A stretch of 5,257 bases of DNA from Planctomycetaceae bacterium (GTDB lineage: Bacteria; Planctomycetota; Planctomycetia; Pirellulales; Pirellulaceae): contig SKVE01000518.1 in the NCBI GenBank assembly GCA_007129635.1, positions 1 to 5,257 on the forward strand, in the 5' to 3' direction. The position numbers were made by a program, and so were the translations under genes. Position 1 is the first letter of the stretch. Every line of letters begins with the position of its first letter. This document shows, piece after piece, positions 1 to 5,257 of this stretch. The notes under the pieces are model-generated. The model had not been told where the DNA came from, did not search any database, and saw only the letters and a program-made list of their open reading frames with translations.

Positions 1-193
1 GCAGCGCACGGCAGTCGTGCAACACATCGGCCAATTGCTGCCAACGTCCTGAACCGCCACCCGAGGCTGGTGTACGACGCGTTTCGACCAATTCGAATTC
101 GTCGTCTTGTTGGCGGTAGACGGCCAACCGCTGCGCCTCGCCCAGATGCTGATTCACCAACATGCCTTCCAGGGTGGCCACGGCCACGCAAGG
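1..193 (-). other. NifX/NafY-like C-terminal domain of NifB (partial)
   Basis: This is a domain inside nifB, from about residue 295 to the window edge. VAVATLEG followed by NQHLGEA resembles the start of the NifX/NafY cofactor-carrier fold, which in these families binds NifB-co or FeMo-co. Its presence separates this protein from the short archaeal-type NifB made of the radical SAM domain alone. The domain is incomplete here, so its length and remaining residues cannot be judged. Confidence 0.8.
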
Positions 194-1075
194 ACGCGTC
201 TGGGTCGGCACCAACGGCTGGGCGGCCGCTTGCTGCAGTGCCGTCTGCTGCTGGTCGCTGAGCGGTTCGCCCAGCAGTCCGCTGGCATCGGCGCGACAGC
301 GGGTACAGTGGTGCATCAGCGGCAGGTACTGACCGGCCTGCAGCCGCGCATCGACCACCTGCTGCGGGCTGGGTTCGGGCAACTGGCCCAACGGCGTGTT
401 TTCCACCGGGTACATCGGGATGCAGTTCAGCAGATCGGCGCCCAGATCGCGCATGGTCTGTGCGATGGCTTCGATGTGCTGGTCGTTCACGCCGGGGATC
501 AGGATCGTGTTGATCTTGACCACCACGTCCAGCGCCTTCAGTTGTCGGATGGCCTCACGCTGACGCTCCCACAACAGGGCCGCGCCGTGCACGCCGCGAT
601 GGACCTGCCGCCCGTCGCGGACCCAGGCGTAGATATGCTGGCCGATCTCCGGTCGAACCGCGTTGACGGTCAGCGTCACGTGGCTGACGTTCAACTGGGC
701 GAGTTCGTCCGCCTGAGGTGCCAGGTTCAGACCGTTGGTGGCGACGCACAGCAGCATCTCGGGATAATGCTGGCGGGTCAGCCGCAGGGTGGTCATCGTC
801 GCTTCGACATTGGCCATCGGATCCCCGGGCCCTGCGATGCCGACCACGGCGATCCGTGGGTCCCGTTCCACCGCTTGCTGCAAGTAGCTCAAGGCCTGGT
901 GCGGCGACAGCACGCTGGCCGTCACCCCGGGCCGCGATTCGTTCACACAGTTGAAGCGGCGGTCGCAGAAGTTGCACTGGATGTTGCAGGCCGGAGCCAC
1001 GGGCAGATGAATCCGACCGAACTGATGACGCACCGCATCGTTGAAGCAGGGATGTTTGGAAAGATCGAGTGTCAT
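1..1075 (-). CDS. nifB: NifB, FeMo-cofactor biosynthesis radical SAM protein (C-terminus cut by window edge)
   Basis: NifB is the radical SAM enzyme that fuses [4Fe-4S] units and inserts the central carbide to make NifB-co, the precursor passed to NifEN. The frame is open from the ATG at 1075 to base 1, giving 358 residues with no stop, so the 3' end is missing. Visible in order: CNIQCNFC with the SAM-cluster cysteines C30, C34 and C37; another cysteine at C43; NESRPGV (45-51); the NifB signature GIAGPGDPMAN (79-89); NAVRPEIG (138-145); a KINTILIPGVND strand (187-198); CTRCRADASGLLGE (257-270). From about residue 295 a NifX/NafY-like domain begins (VAVATLEG, then NQHLGEA at 308-314) and is truncated. 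This is therefore the two-domain form, usually well over 400 aa. The start is the only in-frame ATG after the nifN stop; its Shine-Dalgarno is weak. The frame starts 57 nt after nifN and is very likely co-transcribed with it. The identification is very secure. Confidence 0.97.
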   Translation of the reverse strand, partial: MTLDLSKHPCFNDAVRHQFGRIHLPVAPACNIQCNFCDRRFNCVNESRPGVTASVLSPHQALSYLQQAVERDPRIAVVGIAGPGDPMANVEATMTTLRLTRQHYPEMLLCVATNGLNLAPQADELAQLNVSHVTLTVNAVRPEIGQHIYAWVRDGRQVHRGVHGAALLWERQREAIRQLKALDVVVKINTILIPGVNDQHIEAIAQTMRDLGADLLNCIPMYPVENTPLGQLPEPSPQQVVDARLQAGQYLPLMHHCTRCRADASGLLGEPLSDQQQTALQQAAAQPLVPTQTRPCVAVATLEGMLVNQHLGEAQRLAVYRQQDDEFELVETRRTPASGGGSGRWQQLADVLHDCRAL

Positions 1076-1132
1076 GGGTTCACCGGGAAGGTGTTTCTCC
1101 TGTCCGTCTCTTTTCGCCAGTGGTCCGTTCCA
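1076..1132 (-). other. nifN-nifB intergenic spacer, open in frame
   Basis: This 57-nt gap lies between the nifN stop TGA (1135-1133) and the nifB ATG (1075-1073). Its length is a multiple of three. It contains no stop in the shared frame: 19 sense codons beginning TGG AAC GGA and ending GGT GAA CCC. I see no clear hairpin terminator or promoter in it, which fits co-transcription of nifN and nifB. Confidence 0.8.
1080..1084 (-). promoter_or_regulatory. weak ribosome binding site of nifB
   Basis: On the coding strand GGTGA sits 4 nt before the nifB ATG, a weak match to the anti-Shine-Dalgarno sequence. A much better AGGAG lies at 1101-1097, but it is 21 nt from the ATG, and no in-frame ATG, GTG or TTG lies at a usable distance from it. 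The ATG at 1075 is kept because family-conserved sequence (HPCFNDAVRHQFGRIHLPVAPAC) follows within a few residues. Confidence 0.4.
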
Positions 1133-2509
1133 TCAAAGGTAGGAATATCCCTCGTCCGATTGTTCCTGGATCGATTCCAACAGCGTGTTGATAATGCGAT
1201 CAGCCAATTGCTGGGCACCGCGGTAGCCGACGTGCAGCAACCGGGCGCCGCCCACGCGATCGTGGATCGGAAACCCGATCCGTACCAGCGGCACGTTCAA
1301 CCGCCGCGACAGCCAATAGCCCTTGCTGTTGCCGATCAGGATGTCGGGTTTCAGGTCACCCGCCAGTTCCTCCAGATCCGCGAAGTCCGTCGCCTGCCGC
1401 ACCTGGATCCGATCCGCCTGGTCGGGCACCAACCGGGCGATGGCCGATCGCAAACGGCCGCTATCGCCACCCGATGCGCACAGCACCGGGTCCACACCCA
1501 ATTCGCCCAACAGGCCGACGATCCCGGCCACCAGGTCCTCTTCACCGAACACCACCGCGCGACGCTCGAACAGATACTTGTGGCCGTCGATCAACGAATC
1601 GATCAATCGGCCTCGTTCGGCCGCATGACACGCGGGCGTTTCGCTACCGCAGATCGAGCCCAGGACATCGAACAGCGCGTCACTGGCCTGGATGCCGATC
1701 GGCATGGGCAGACGATGATTGGGAACACCGAAGCGTTCTTCCAGCCACTTGCCAGCGGATGCTTTCTCGCCGTGCACGCAGGTGAATTCGATGCTGGCCC
1801 GCGCCTGCCCGGTACGTCGCACGGCTGCCAACGGCGTCCCGCCTTGCGGGATCAACTGGTACTCCTCCCATGTCGGGCCGTCCAAGGTATCGCTGTAGTC
1901 CGGCAACAGCGTCAACGGCAGCCCAAAATCTGCACAGATCTCTTTCAAGTACCGCAGATCGGCTGGCGAGAACATGTTCGGAAAGACATTGATATGTTCA
2001 TGGTGCGAGCCGCCTTCGGCCAATTGGGACACCAGGGCGTGCACCGTGGCCAGGTAACCCTCGGCGTGCGTACCGCAGTAGCTGGGCGTACCGACATGGA
2101 CCACGGGCGGAATCGCCGGGTCGTCTGGCGATGGATGATTGCGGATCTCGTGCAGGTACATCCCCACGTCTTCGCCGATCGTTTCCGCCAGACACGTCGT
2201 GGCGACGCCGATCACCTCGGGCTGGTACTGGCGAGTCACATTGGCCAGTCCGGCTCGCAGATTGTCTCGTCCGCCAAAGATCGTTGCGTGCTCGGAAAAG
2301 TTCGAGGATGCGATGTCGACCGGCTCCTTGAAATGGCTGATCATGTAGCGGCGGATGTAGGTCGCGCACCCCTGCGATCCGTGCAGGATCGTCCGTGCGC
2401 CTTCGACACCAGCAAACGCCAGGCAGGCGCCCAGCGGCGTGCACAGCTTGCAGGCGTTCCGCGTGGCGACAAAGGGCCCGCTGACACTGTCCGCTGTCTT
2501 GGTGGTCAT
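1133..2509 (-). CDS. nifN: NifN, beta-type subunit of the NifEN FeMo-cofactor scaffold
   Basis: NifN pairs with NifE to form the scaffold where NifB-co is matured to FeMo-co before transfer to NifDK. The protein is 458 aa, normal for the family. Visible features: CKLCTPLGAC (20-29), HGSQGC (43-48), SHFKEPVDIASSNFSE (58-73), IFGG (77-80), TTCLAETIGED (105-114), GTPSYCG (140-146), IGNSKGYWLSRR (392-403) and GFPIHDRVGG (412-421). C48 matches the NifN cluster ligand known as C44 in Azotobacter. Unlike that protein, this one also has cysteines at the other two NifK P-cluster positions (C23 and C106). The start at 2509 overlaps the nifE stop as ATGA and has AGGAG 8 nt upstream. An ATG at 2659 in the same frame would add 50 residues without family resemblance and is rejected. 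NifK was considered as an alternative, but a separate NifK is present, and position after nifE and before nifB supports NifN. Confidence 0.95.
   Translation of the reverse strand: MTTKTADSVSGPFVATRNACKLCTPLGACLAFAGVEGARTILHGSQGCATYIRRYMISHFKEPVDIASSNFSEHATIFGGRDNLRAGLANVTRQYQPEVIGVATTCLAETIGEDVGMYLHEIRNHPSPDDPAIPPVVHVGTPSYCGTHAEGYLATVHALVSQLAEGGSHHEHINVFPNMFSPADLRYLKEICADFGLPLTLLPDYSDTLDGPTWEEYQLIPQGGTPLAAVRRTGQARASIEFTCVHGEKASAGKWLEERFGVPNHRLPMPIGIQASDALFDVLGSICGSETPACHAAERGRLIDSLIDGHKYLFERRAVVFGEEDLVAGIVGLLGELGVDPVLCASGGDSGRLRSAIARLVPDQADRIQVRQATDFADLEELAGDLKPDILIGNSKGYWLSRRLNVPLVRIGFPIHDRVGGARLLHVGYRGAQQLADRIINTLLESIQEQSDEGYSYL
2506..2509 (-). other. ATGA stop/start overlap of nifE and nifN
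   Basis: The nifE stop codon TGA (2508-2506) shares bases with the nifN start ATG (2509-2507). Such overlaps allow translational coupling, which would help keep NifE and NifN, equal partners in one complex, at matched levels. The coupling itself is inferred. Confidence 0.9.
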
Positions 2510-3972
2510 GGCAGGATCTCCTGGCCGGCGGGGATATTGCACTCCGGCAGATCGCAGGCCGAGCATTCGCCGGCACAACTCGGGCGGAGATTTACGGTGG
2601 AAACGCTGTTGGCCTGGCTTGCCGCTAGCTGTCGGCGCCGCCGCGGCACCAGTCGCCATACGGGACTCATCACCGTCGAATGCACTTCACGAGCGAATTG
2701 ACGCAGGCCTTCGAATCCGGCCAGTCCGATCTTGCGCTCGTGATTGTGGTCGCAGAACCCGATCCCCAGCTTGTAGGCGATCGGTCGCTCTTTCACACCG
2801 CCGATCAACAGGTCGACTTCCTTTTCCTGGACGAACTTGGCCAGCTCCAGTGGATTGGTATCGTCCACCAGGATCGTATCTTCGTCGCACAATTCGCGGA
2901 GCAACCGGTAATCGTCGCGATTACCGGTTTGCGATCCGGCCAACACGGTCTTCATCCCCAGCGTCCGTAGCGACCGGACCAACGAGAAGGCCTTGAACGC
3001 ACCGCCCGTATAGACCGCCGCCCGTTTGCCGCTCAGCACCTTCTTGTACCTTCGCAGATCGGGCAGGATCGCCGCGACCTCGTCGCGCACCAGCTCTTCG
3101 GCTCGCTGCTGTACTTGGCCATCGCCGAAATGATCCGCCACTTCGTACAGGGCTCGAGACATGTCCTCCAGCCCAAAGTACGACACTCGCAACGATGGGA
3201 TTCCGTACTTGTCCTCCATCATCCGCGCCAGATGCGTCATCGACCCCGAGCACTGGACGACGTTCAGCGCGGCGCCGTGTGCACGGCGGATATCGTCCAC
3301 GCGTCCATCGCCCGTGATGGTCGCCACGACCTGGATCCCCATCCGCTCGTAATAGTTGCGGATCAGCCATGTTTCGCCCGCGATGTTGAAATCGCCCAGG
3401 ATGTTCAGACTCAACGGCGAGATATCGTCGGTCGCACCGGTACCGACCAATTGGAACAGAGCCGTGCAGGCTGCCTGGTAGCCGTCTTTTTTTGTGCCTT
3501 TGAAGCCTTCCGAATGAACCGGCAGCACCGACAAGCCTTTTTCGGCCTCGACACGCCGGCAGATCGCCGCTACATCATCGCCGATCACACCGACGATGCA
3601 TGTCGAGTAAACGAACGCCGCTTTCGGCCGATAGTGGTCGATCAACTGGACCAACGCCTGATATAGTTTCGGCTCGCCACCGTAAATCACATCTTTTTCA
3701 CGGAGATCCGTCGAGAAGCTCATGCGATGCAACTGGGGACCGGACGACAACGCGCCGCGGATGTCCCAAGTATAAGCAGCACACCCGACGGGTCCGTGGA
3801 TCAGATGCAACGCATCGGCCACCGGGTACAGGACCACACGCGAGCCGCAGAATACGCAGGCCCGTTGGCTGACCGAACCTGCGACACTGTGCTTCTCGCA
3901 ATCCATGGCGAACGGCGAGTTGCCGTCCTGATGGATCTGCGCGGCGCGTTCTTCAAGAACCGAAATCATCAT
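2506..3972 (-). CDS. nifE: NifE, alpha-type subunit of the NifEN FeMo-cofactor scaffold
   Basis: NifE is the NifD-like half of the NifEN scaffold that holds the maturing FeMo-co precursor. The protein is 488 aa. Cysteines matching the known NifE cluster ligands are C39 (QRACVFCGSR), C64 (HGPVGC) and C125 (YSTCIVGVIGDD). C42 is an extra cysteine in the first motif. Other family blocks are TWDIRGALSSGP (68-79), PVHSEGFKGTKKDGY (151-165), LGDFNIAGE (192-200), VVQCSGSM (238-245; C241 aligns with the cofactor cysteine of NifD), YTGGAFKAFS (321-330) and HNHERKIGLAGFEG (409-422). The fold ends near SPVW (436-439). A further 49 residues follow, with four cysteines (C466, C470, C473, C478), which is unusual. 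Two tandem ATGs (3972 and 3969) follow an AAGG; either may be used. An ATG at 4029 inside nifK is less likely because the family N-terminus matches MISVLEERAAQI. The gene lies 23 nt after nifK and overlaps nifN by 4 nt. Confidence 0.96.
   Translation of the reverse strand: MMISVLEERAAQIHQDGNSPFAMDCEKHSVAGSVSQRACVFCGSRVVLYPVADALHLIHGPVGCAAYTWDIRGALSSGPQLHRMSFSTDLREKDVIYGGEPKLYQALVQLIDHYRPKAAFVYSTCIVGVIGDDVAAICRRVEAEKGLSVLPVHSEGFKGTKKDGYQAACTALFQLVGTGATDDISPLSLNILGDFNIAGETWLIRNYYERMGIQVVATITGDGRVDDIRRAHGAALNVVQCSGSMTHLARMMEDKYGIPSLRVSYFGLEDMSRALYEVADHFGDGQVQQRAEELVRDEVAAILPDLRRYKKVLSGKRAAVYTGGAFKAFSLVRSLRTLGMKTVLAGSQTGNRDDYRLLRELCDEDTILVDDTNPLELAKFVQEKEVDLLIGGVKERPIAYKLGIGFCDHNHERKIGLAGFEGLRQFAREVHSTVMSPVWRLVPRRRRQLAASQANSVSTVNLRPSCAGECSACDLPECNIPAGQEILP
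2518..2522 (-). promoter_or_regulatory. ribosome binding site of nifN
   Basis: AGGAG on the coding strand ends 8 nt before the nifN ATG at 2509, inside the last codons of nifE. It is the strongest Shine-Dalgarno in the window and decides the nifN start against the upstream in-frame ATG at 2659. Confidence 0.85.
2539..2577 (-). other. cysteine cluster C-x3-C-x2-C-x4-C in the NifE C-terminal tail
   Basis: These codons encode CAGECSACDLPEC, NifE residues 466-478, near the protein end. They lie in a 49-residue extension (2509-2655) beyond the conserved SPVW end of the fold. The extension begins with an arginine-rich stretch (RLVPRRRRQ) and a Ser/Ala/Asn linker. The spacing would suit an iron-sulfur cluster or zinc site, but no known domain is recognised. 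The reading frame is clear in the sequence; the function is unknown. Confidence 0.75.
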
Positions 3973-3977
3973 CCCTG

Positions 3978-3981
3978 CCTT
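3978..3981 (-). promoter_or_regulatory. ribosome binding site of nifE
   Basis: AAGG in the 23-nt nifK-nifE spacer (3973-3995) lies 5 nt before the first of two tandem ATGs and 8 nt before the second. The second spacing is closer to the usual optimum, so translation may begin at 3969 rather than 3972. The difference is one methionine. Confidence 0.6.
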
Positions 3982-3995
3982 GTCTGGTGTTGGCA

Positions 3996-5257
3996 CTACA
4001 TCGTCAATTCGAACCGCTCTTCGGAGCATTCGACGTCCTGACGCTGCATCAGGGCCTCCAGAATCTGCTCCAGCAACCGAATGGCACCTCGATAGCCCAC
4101 CGTCGGGAAGAACTGGTGGCCCACCCGGTCCAGGATCGGGAAACCGTGTCGGACCAACGGGATCCCTTCGTCACGGCTGATGTACTTGCCGTAGGTGTTG
4201 CCGATCAGCAAGTCGACTTTTTCGTTTTTGATCCACTGGTGCATCAGGAATAAATCCGCCCCCGTCCCCTGTCGCACCTGGACCTCCGACTTGCGATCCT
4301 GCAACACGTCGCCCATTTGTCTGAGGAACTTCTTACCGGGCGTGCCCGTCACGACGTACTTGGGCAGGATATCGACGGTCAACAGCAGCTCGCTGAGGCT
4401 GACCAGTTGGTCCGGATCGCCCCACAAGGCAGCCGTCTTGTTGTAGAAGTACTGGTGCATGTCCGTGATCAAATCGATCAACCGTCCGCGTTCGTCGGTG
4501 ATCTCCTGAGGCACGACACCCCCGTTGTGTTTTCGCAGCTCGAGGATGAATCGGTCGGTCGCTTCCAGCCCGATCGGCAGCGGCAACGTGGCGTGAGGTA
4601 CCCCGCACTTGTTCGTCAGTTCTACGGCCGCCGGTCCGGAGCAAACCGGTCCCAATGCGATCGTCGCTGTGGAATCGCCGGCAGCCCGCAACTGGTCGAC
4701 GGTCACGCCACCTTTGGGAAACATTTCATGCACGCCGGTTTGCGGGCAATCTAGGACATCCGAGGTGTCCGGGAAGACGATCGATTCCAGTCCCATGGCC
4801 GCGACGATCCGTTTGATCTCTCGCATATCCGCCGGTTCCACCCAGCCTGGGATGACGTTCACTCGACCGTTGACTTTGGTCGGCGAAGTGGATTGCGAGA
4901 AGTATTTCACCATGCCCGCCGTCATGTTTGCAAAGCCGGTCGGCGCCGCGCCCACATAGCTGGGCGTGCTGGCATGGATCACGCGTTTCCCCTCGGGGAT
5001 CAGGCCCTTCTCAGACGCTTTTTCGGCGATCTGCGGGATGTCGTCTCCGATCGTCTCGGACAGACAGGTCGTATGCACCGCGATCACATCCGGCTGGTAG
5101 ACCGTGAAGATGTTGTCGATCGCCTGCAGCAGGTTCGACTGGCCGCCAAAGACCGACGAGCCCTCGGTGAACGAGCTGGTCGCGGCCATGACCGGTTCCT
5201 TATAGTGGCGGCTGAGCGTGCTGCGATGATACGAGCAGCAGCCTTGCGAACCGTGGC
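3996..5257 (-). CDS. nifK: NifK, nitrogenase molybdenum-iron protein beta subunit (N-terminus cut by window edge)
   Basis: NifK forms the alpha2-beta2 MoFe dinitrogenase with NifD; the P-cluster sits at their interface and relays electrons from NifH to FeMo-co. The window shows the last 419 residues, in frame from base 5255, ending with TAG at 3998-3996. The fragment opens with HGSQGCCSY, whose first cysteine (fragment C6) matches the P-cluster ligand C95 of Azotobacter NifK. TTCLSETIGDD follows, with fragment C64 matching C153. STPSYVG contains a serine at the site of the P-cluster serine S188. The third cysteine ligand (C70 type) lies outside the window. Other blocks are SRHYKEPVMAATSSFTEG, VFGGQSNL, LPLPIGLEATD, IGNTYGKYISRDEG and HGFPILDRVGHQFF. 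No break or frameshift is seen. About 45-95 residues are missing depending on subtype. VnfK or AnfK is possible in principle, but the ligand motifs and the nifENB neighbours favour NifK. Confidence 0.95.
   Translation of the reverse strand, partial: HGSQGCCSYHRSTLSRHYKEPVMAATSSFTEGSSVFGGQSNLLQAIDNIFTVYQPDVIAVHTTCLSETIGDDIPQIAEKASEKGLIPEGKRVIHASTPSYVGAAPTGFANMTAGMVKYFSQSTSPTKVNGRVNVIPGWVEPADMREIKRIVAAMGLESIVFPDTSDVLDCPQTGVHEMFPKGGVTVDQLRAAGDSTATIALGPVCSGPAAVELTNKCGVPHATLPLPIGLEATDRFILELRKHNGGVVPQEITDERGRLIDLITDMHQYFYNKTAALWGDPDQLVSLSELLLTVDILPKYVVTGTPGKKFLRQMGDVLQDRKSEVQVRQGTGADLFLMHQWIKNEKVDLLIGNTYGKYISRDEGIPLVRHGFPILDRVGHQFFPTVGYRGAIRLLEQILEALMQRQDVECSEERFELTM

Noticed and set aside
1076..1132. 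Possible terminator or promoter between nifN and nifB
   Set aside because: No inverted repeat followed by a T-run on the coding strand and no GG-N10-GC sigma-54 type element was seen in the 57 nt.
2510..2659. Longer NifN start at 2659 adding 50 residues
   Set aside because: It would overlap nifE by about 150 nt, the extra residues show no NifN resemblance, and the ATG at 2509 has a strong AGGAG 8 nt upstream.
107..2701. An 864-codon open frame on the plus strand, antisense to nifB and nifN
   Set aside because: Its codons are exact reverse complements of the nifB and nifN codons, which share one frame. It stays open because those genes use no TTA, CTA or TCA codons over this stretch, as happens in GC-rich genes with biased codon use. 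The translation is rich in His, Gln, Arg and Val and shows no recognisable domain, while the minus strand encodes clear NifB and NifN.
3973..3995. Possible regulatory element between nifK and nifE
   Set aside because: The 23 nt are explained by the nifE ribosome binding site; the space is too short for a promoter and no hairpin is apparent.
3727..4253. Overlapping plus-strand open frames of 80-100 codons opposite the nifE 5' end and the nifK 3' end
   Set aside because: They are antisense shadows of strongly conserved NifE and NifK coding sequence, with no family match or ribosome binding site that stands out.
1133..5257. Similar DNA segments in nifN and nifK, such as around 1588-1622 and 4475-4500, as a possible repeat
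   Set aside because: They encode the same conserved protein block (ERGRLID) in paralogous subunits, so the similarity reflects ancient gene duplication rather than a DNA repeat element.

Overview
The window is a compact piece of a nitrogen-fixation operon. All four genes lie on the minus strand, so transcription runs from high to low coordinates: nifK (5' end cut by the window edge), nifE, nifN and nifB (3' end cut by the other edge). The order nifK-nifE-nifN-nifB is read directly from the proteins. nifH and nifD would be expected just upstream, beyond position 5257, but are not seen.

Layout: 5257-3996 nifK fragment (419 residues); 23 nt spacer holding the nifE ribosome binding site; 3972-2506 nifE (488 aa); a 4-nt ATGA stop/start overlap; 2509-1133 nifN (458 aa); 57 nt spacer; 1075-1 nifB (358 residues visible). 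Nearly every base is coding. I see no promoter, sigma-54 site, terminator, RNA gene, mobile element, CRISPR array or repeat. Any promoter of this operon must lie upstream of the window.

How the genes work together: NifB is a radical SAM enzyme that builds the carbide-containing iron-sulfur precursor (NifB-co). NifE and NifN form the scaffold complex on which the precursor is matured to the iron-molybdenum cofactor. NifK is the beta subunit of the dinitrogenase that uses the cofactor, and it carries P-cluster ligands. The window therefore pairs a catalytic subunit with the core cofactor-assembly machinery.

Organism: base composition is GC-rich (about 60% by eye, not counted). The proteins look like the NifE/NifN/NifK types I associate with anaerobic diazotrophs rather than the Azotobacter/Klebsiella type: NifK has GSQGCC, NifE has CVFCGSR, and NifN is strongly NifK-like. 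A GC-rich anaerobic or facultative bacterium (for example Planctomycetota, Verrucomicrobiota, Chlorobi-like or deltaproteobacterial) is plausible, but I cannot assign a phylum from this window.

I found no previously undescribed system. The points most worth checking are a cysteine-rich C-terminal tail on NifE, and the fact that nifN and nifB share one reading frame and are separated by a single TGA.
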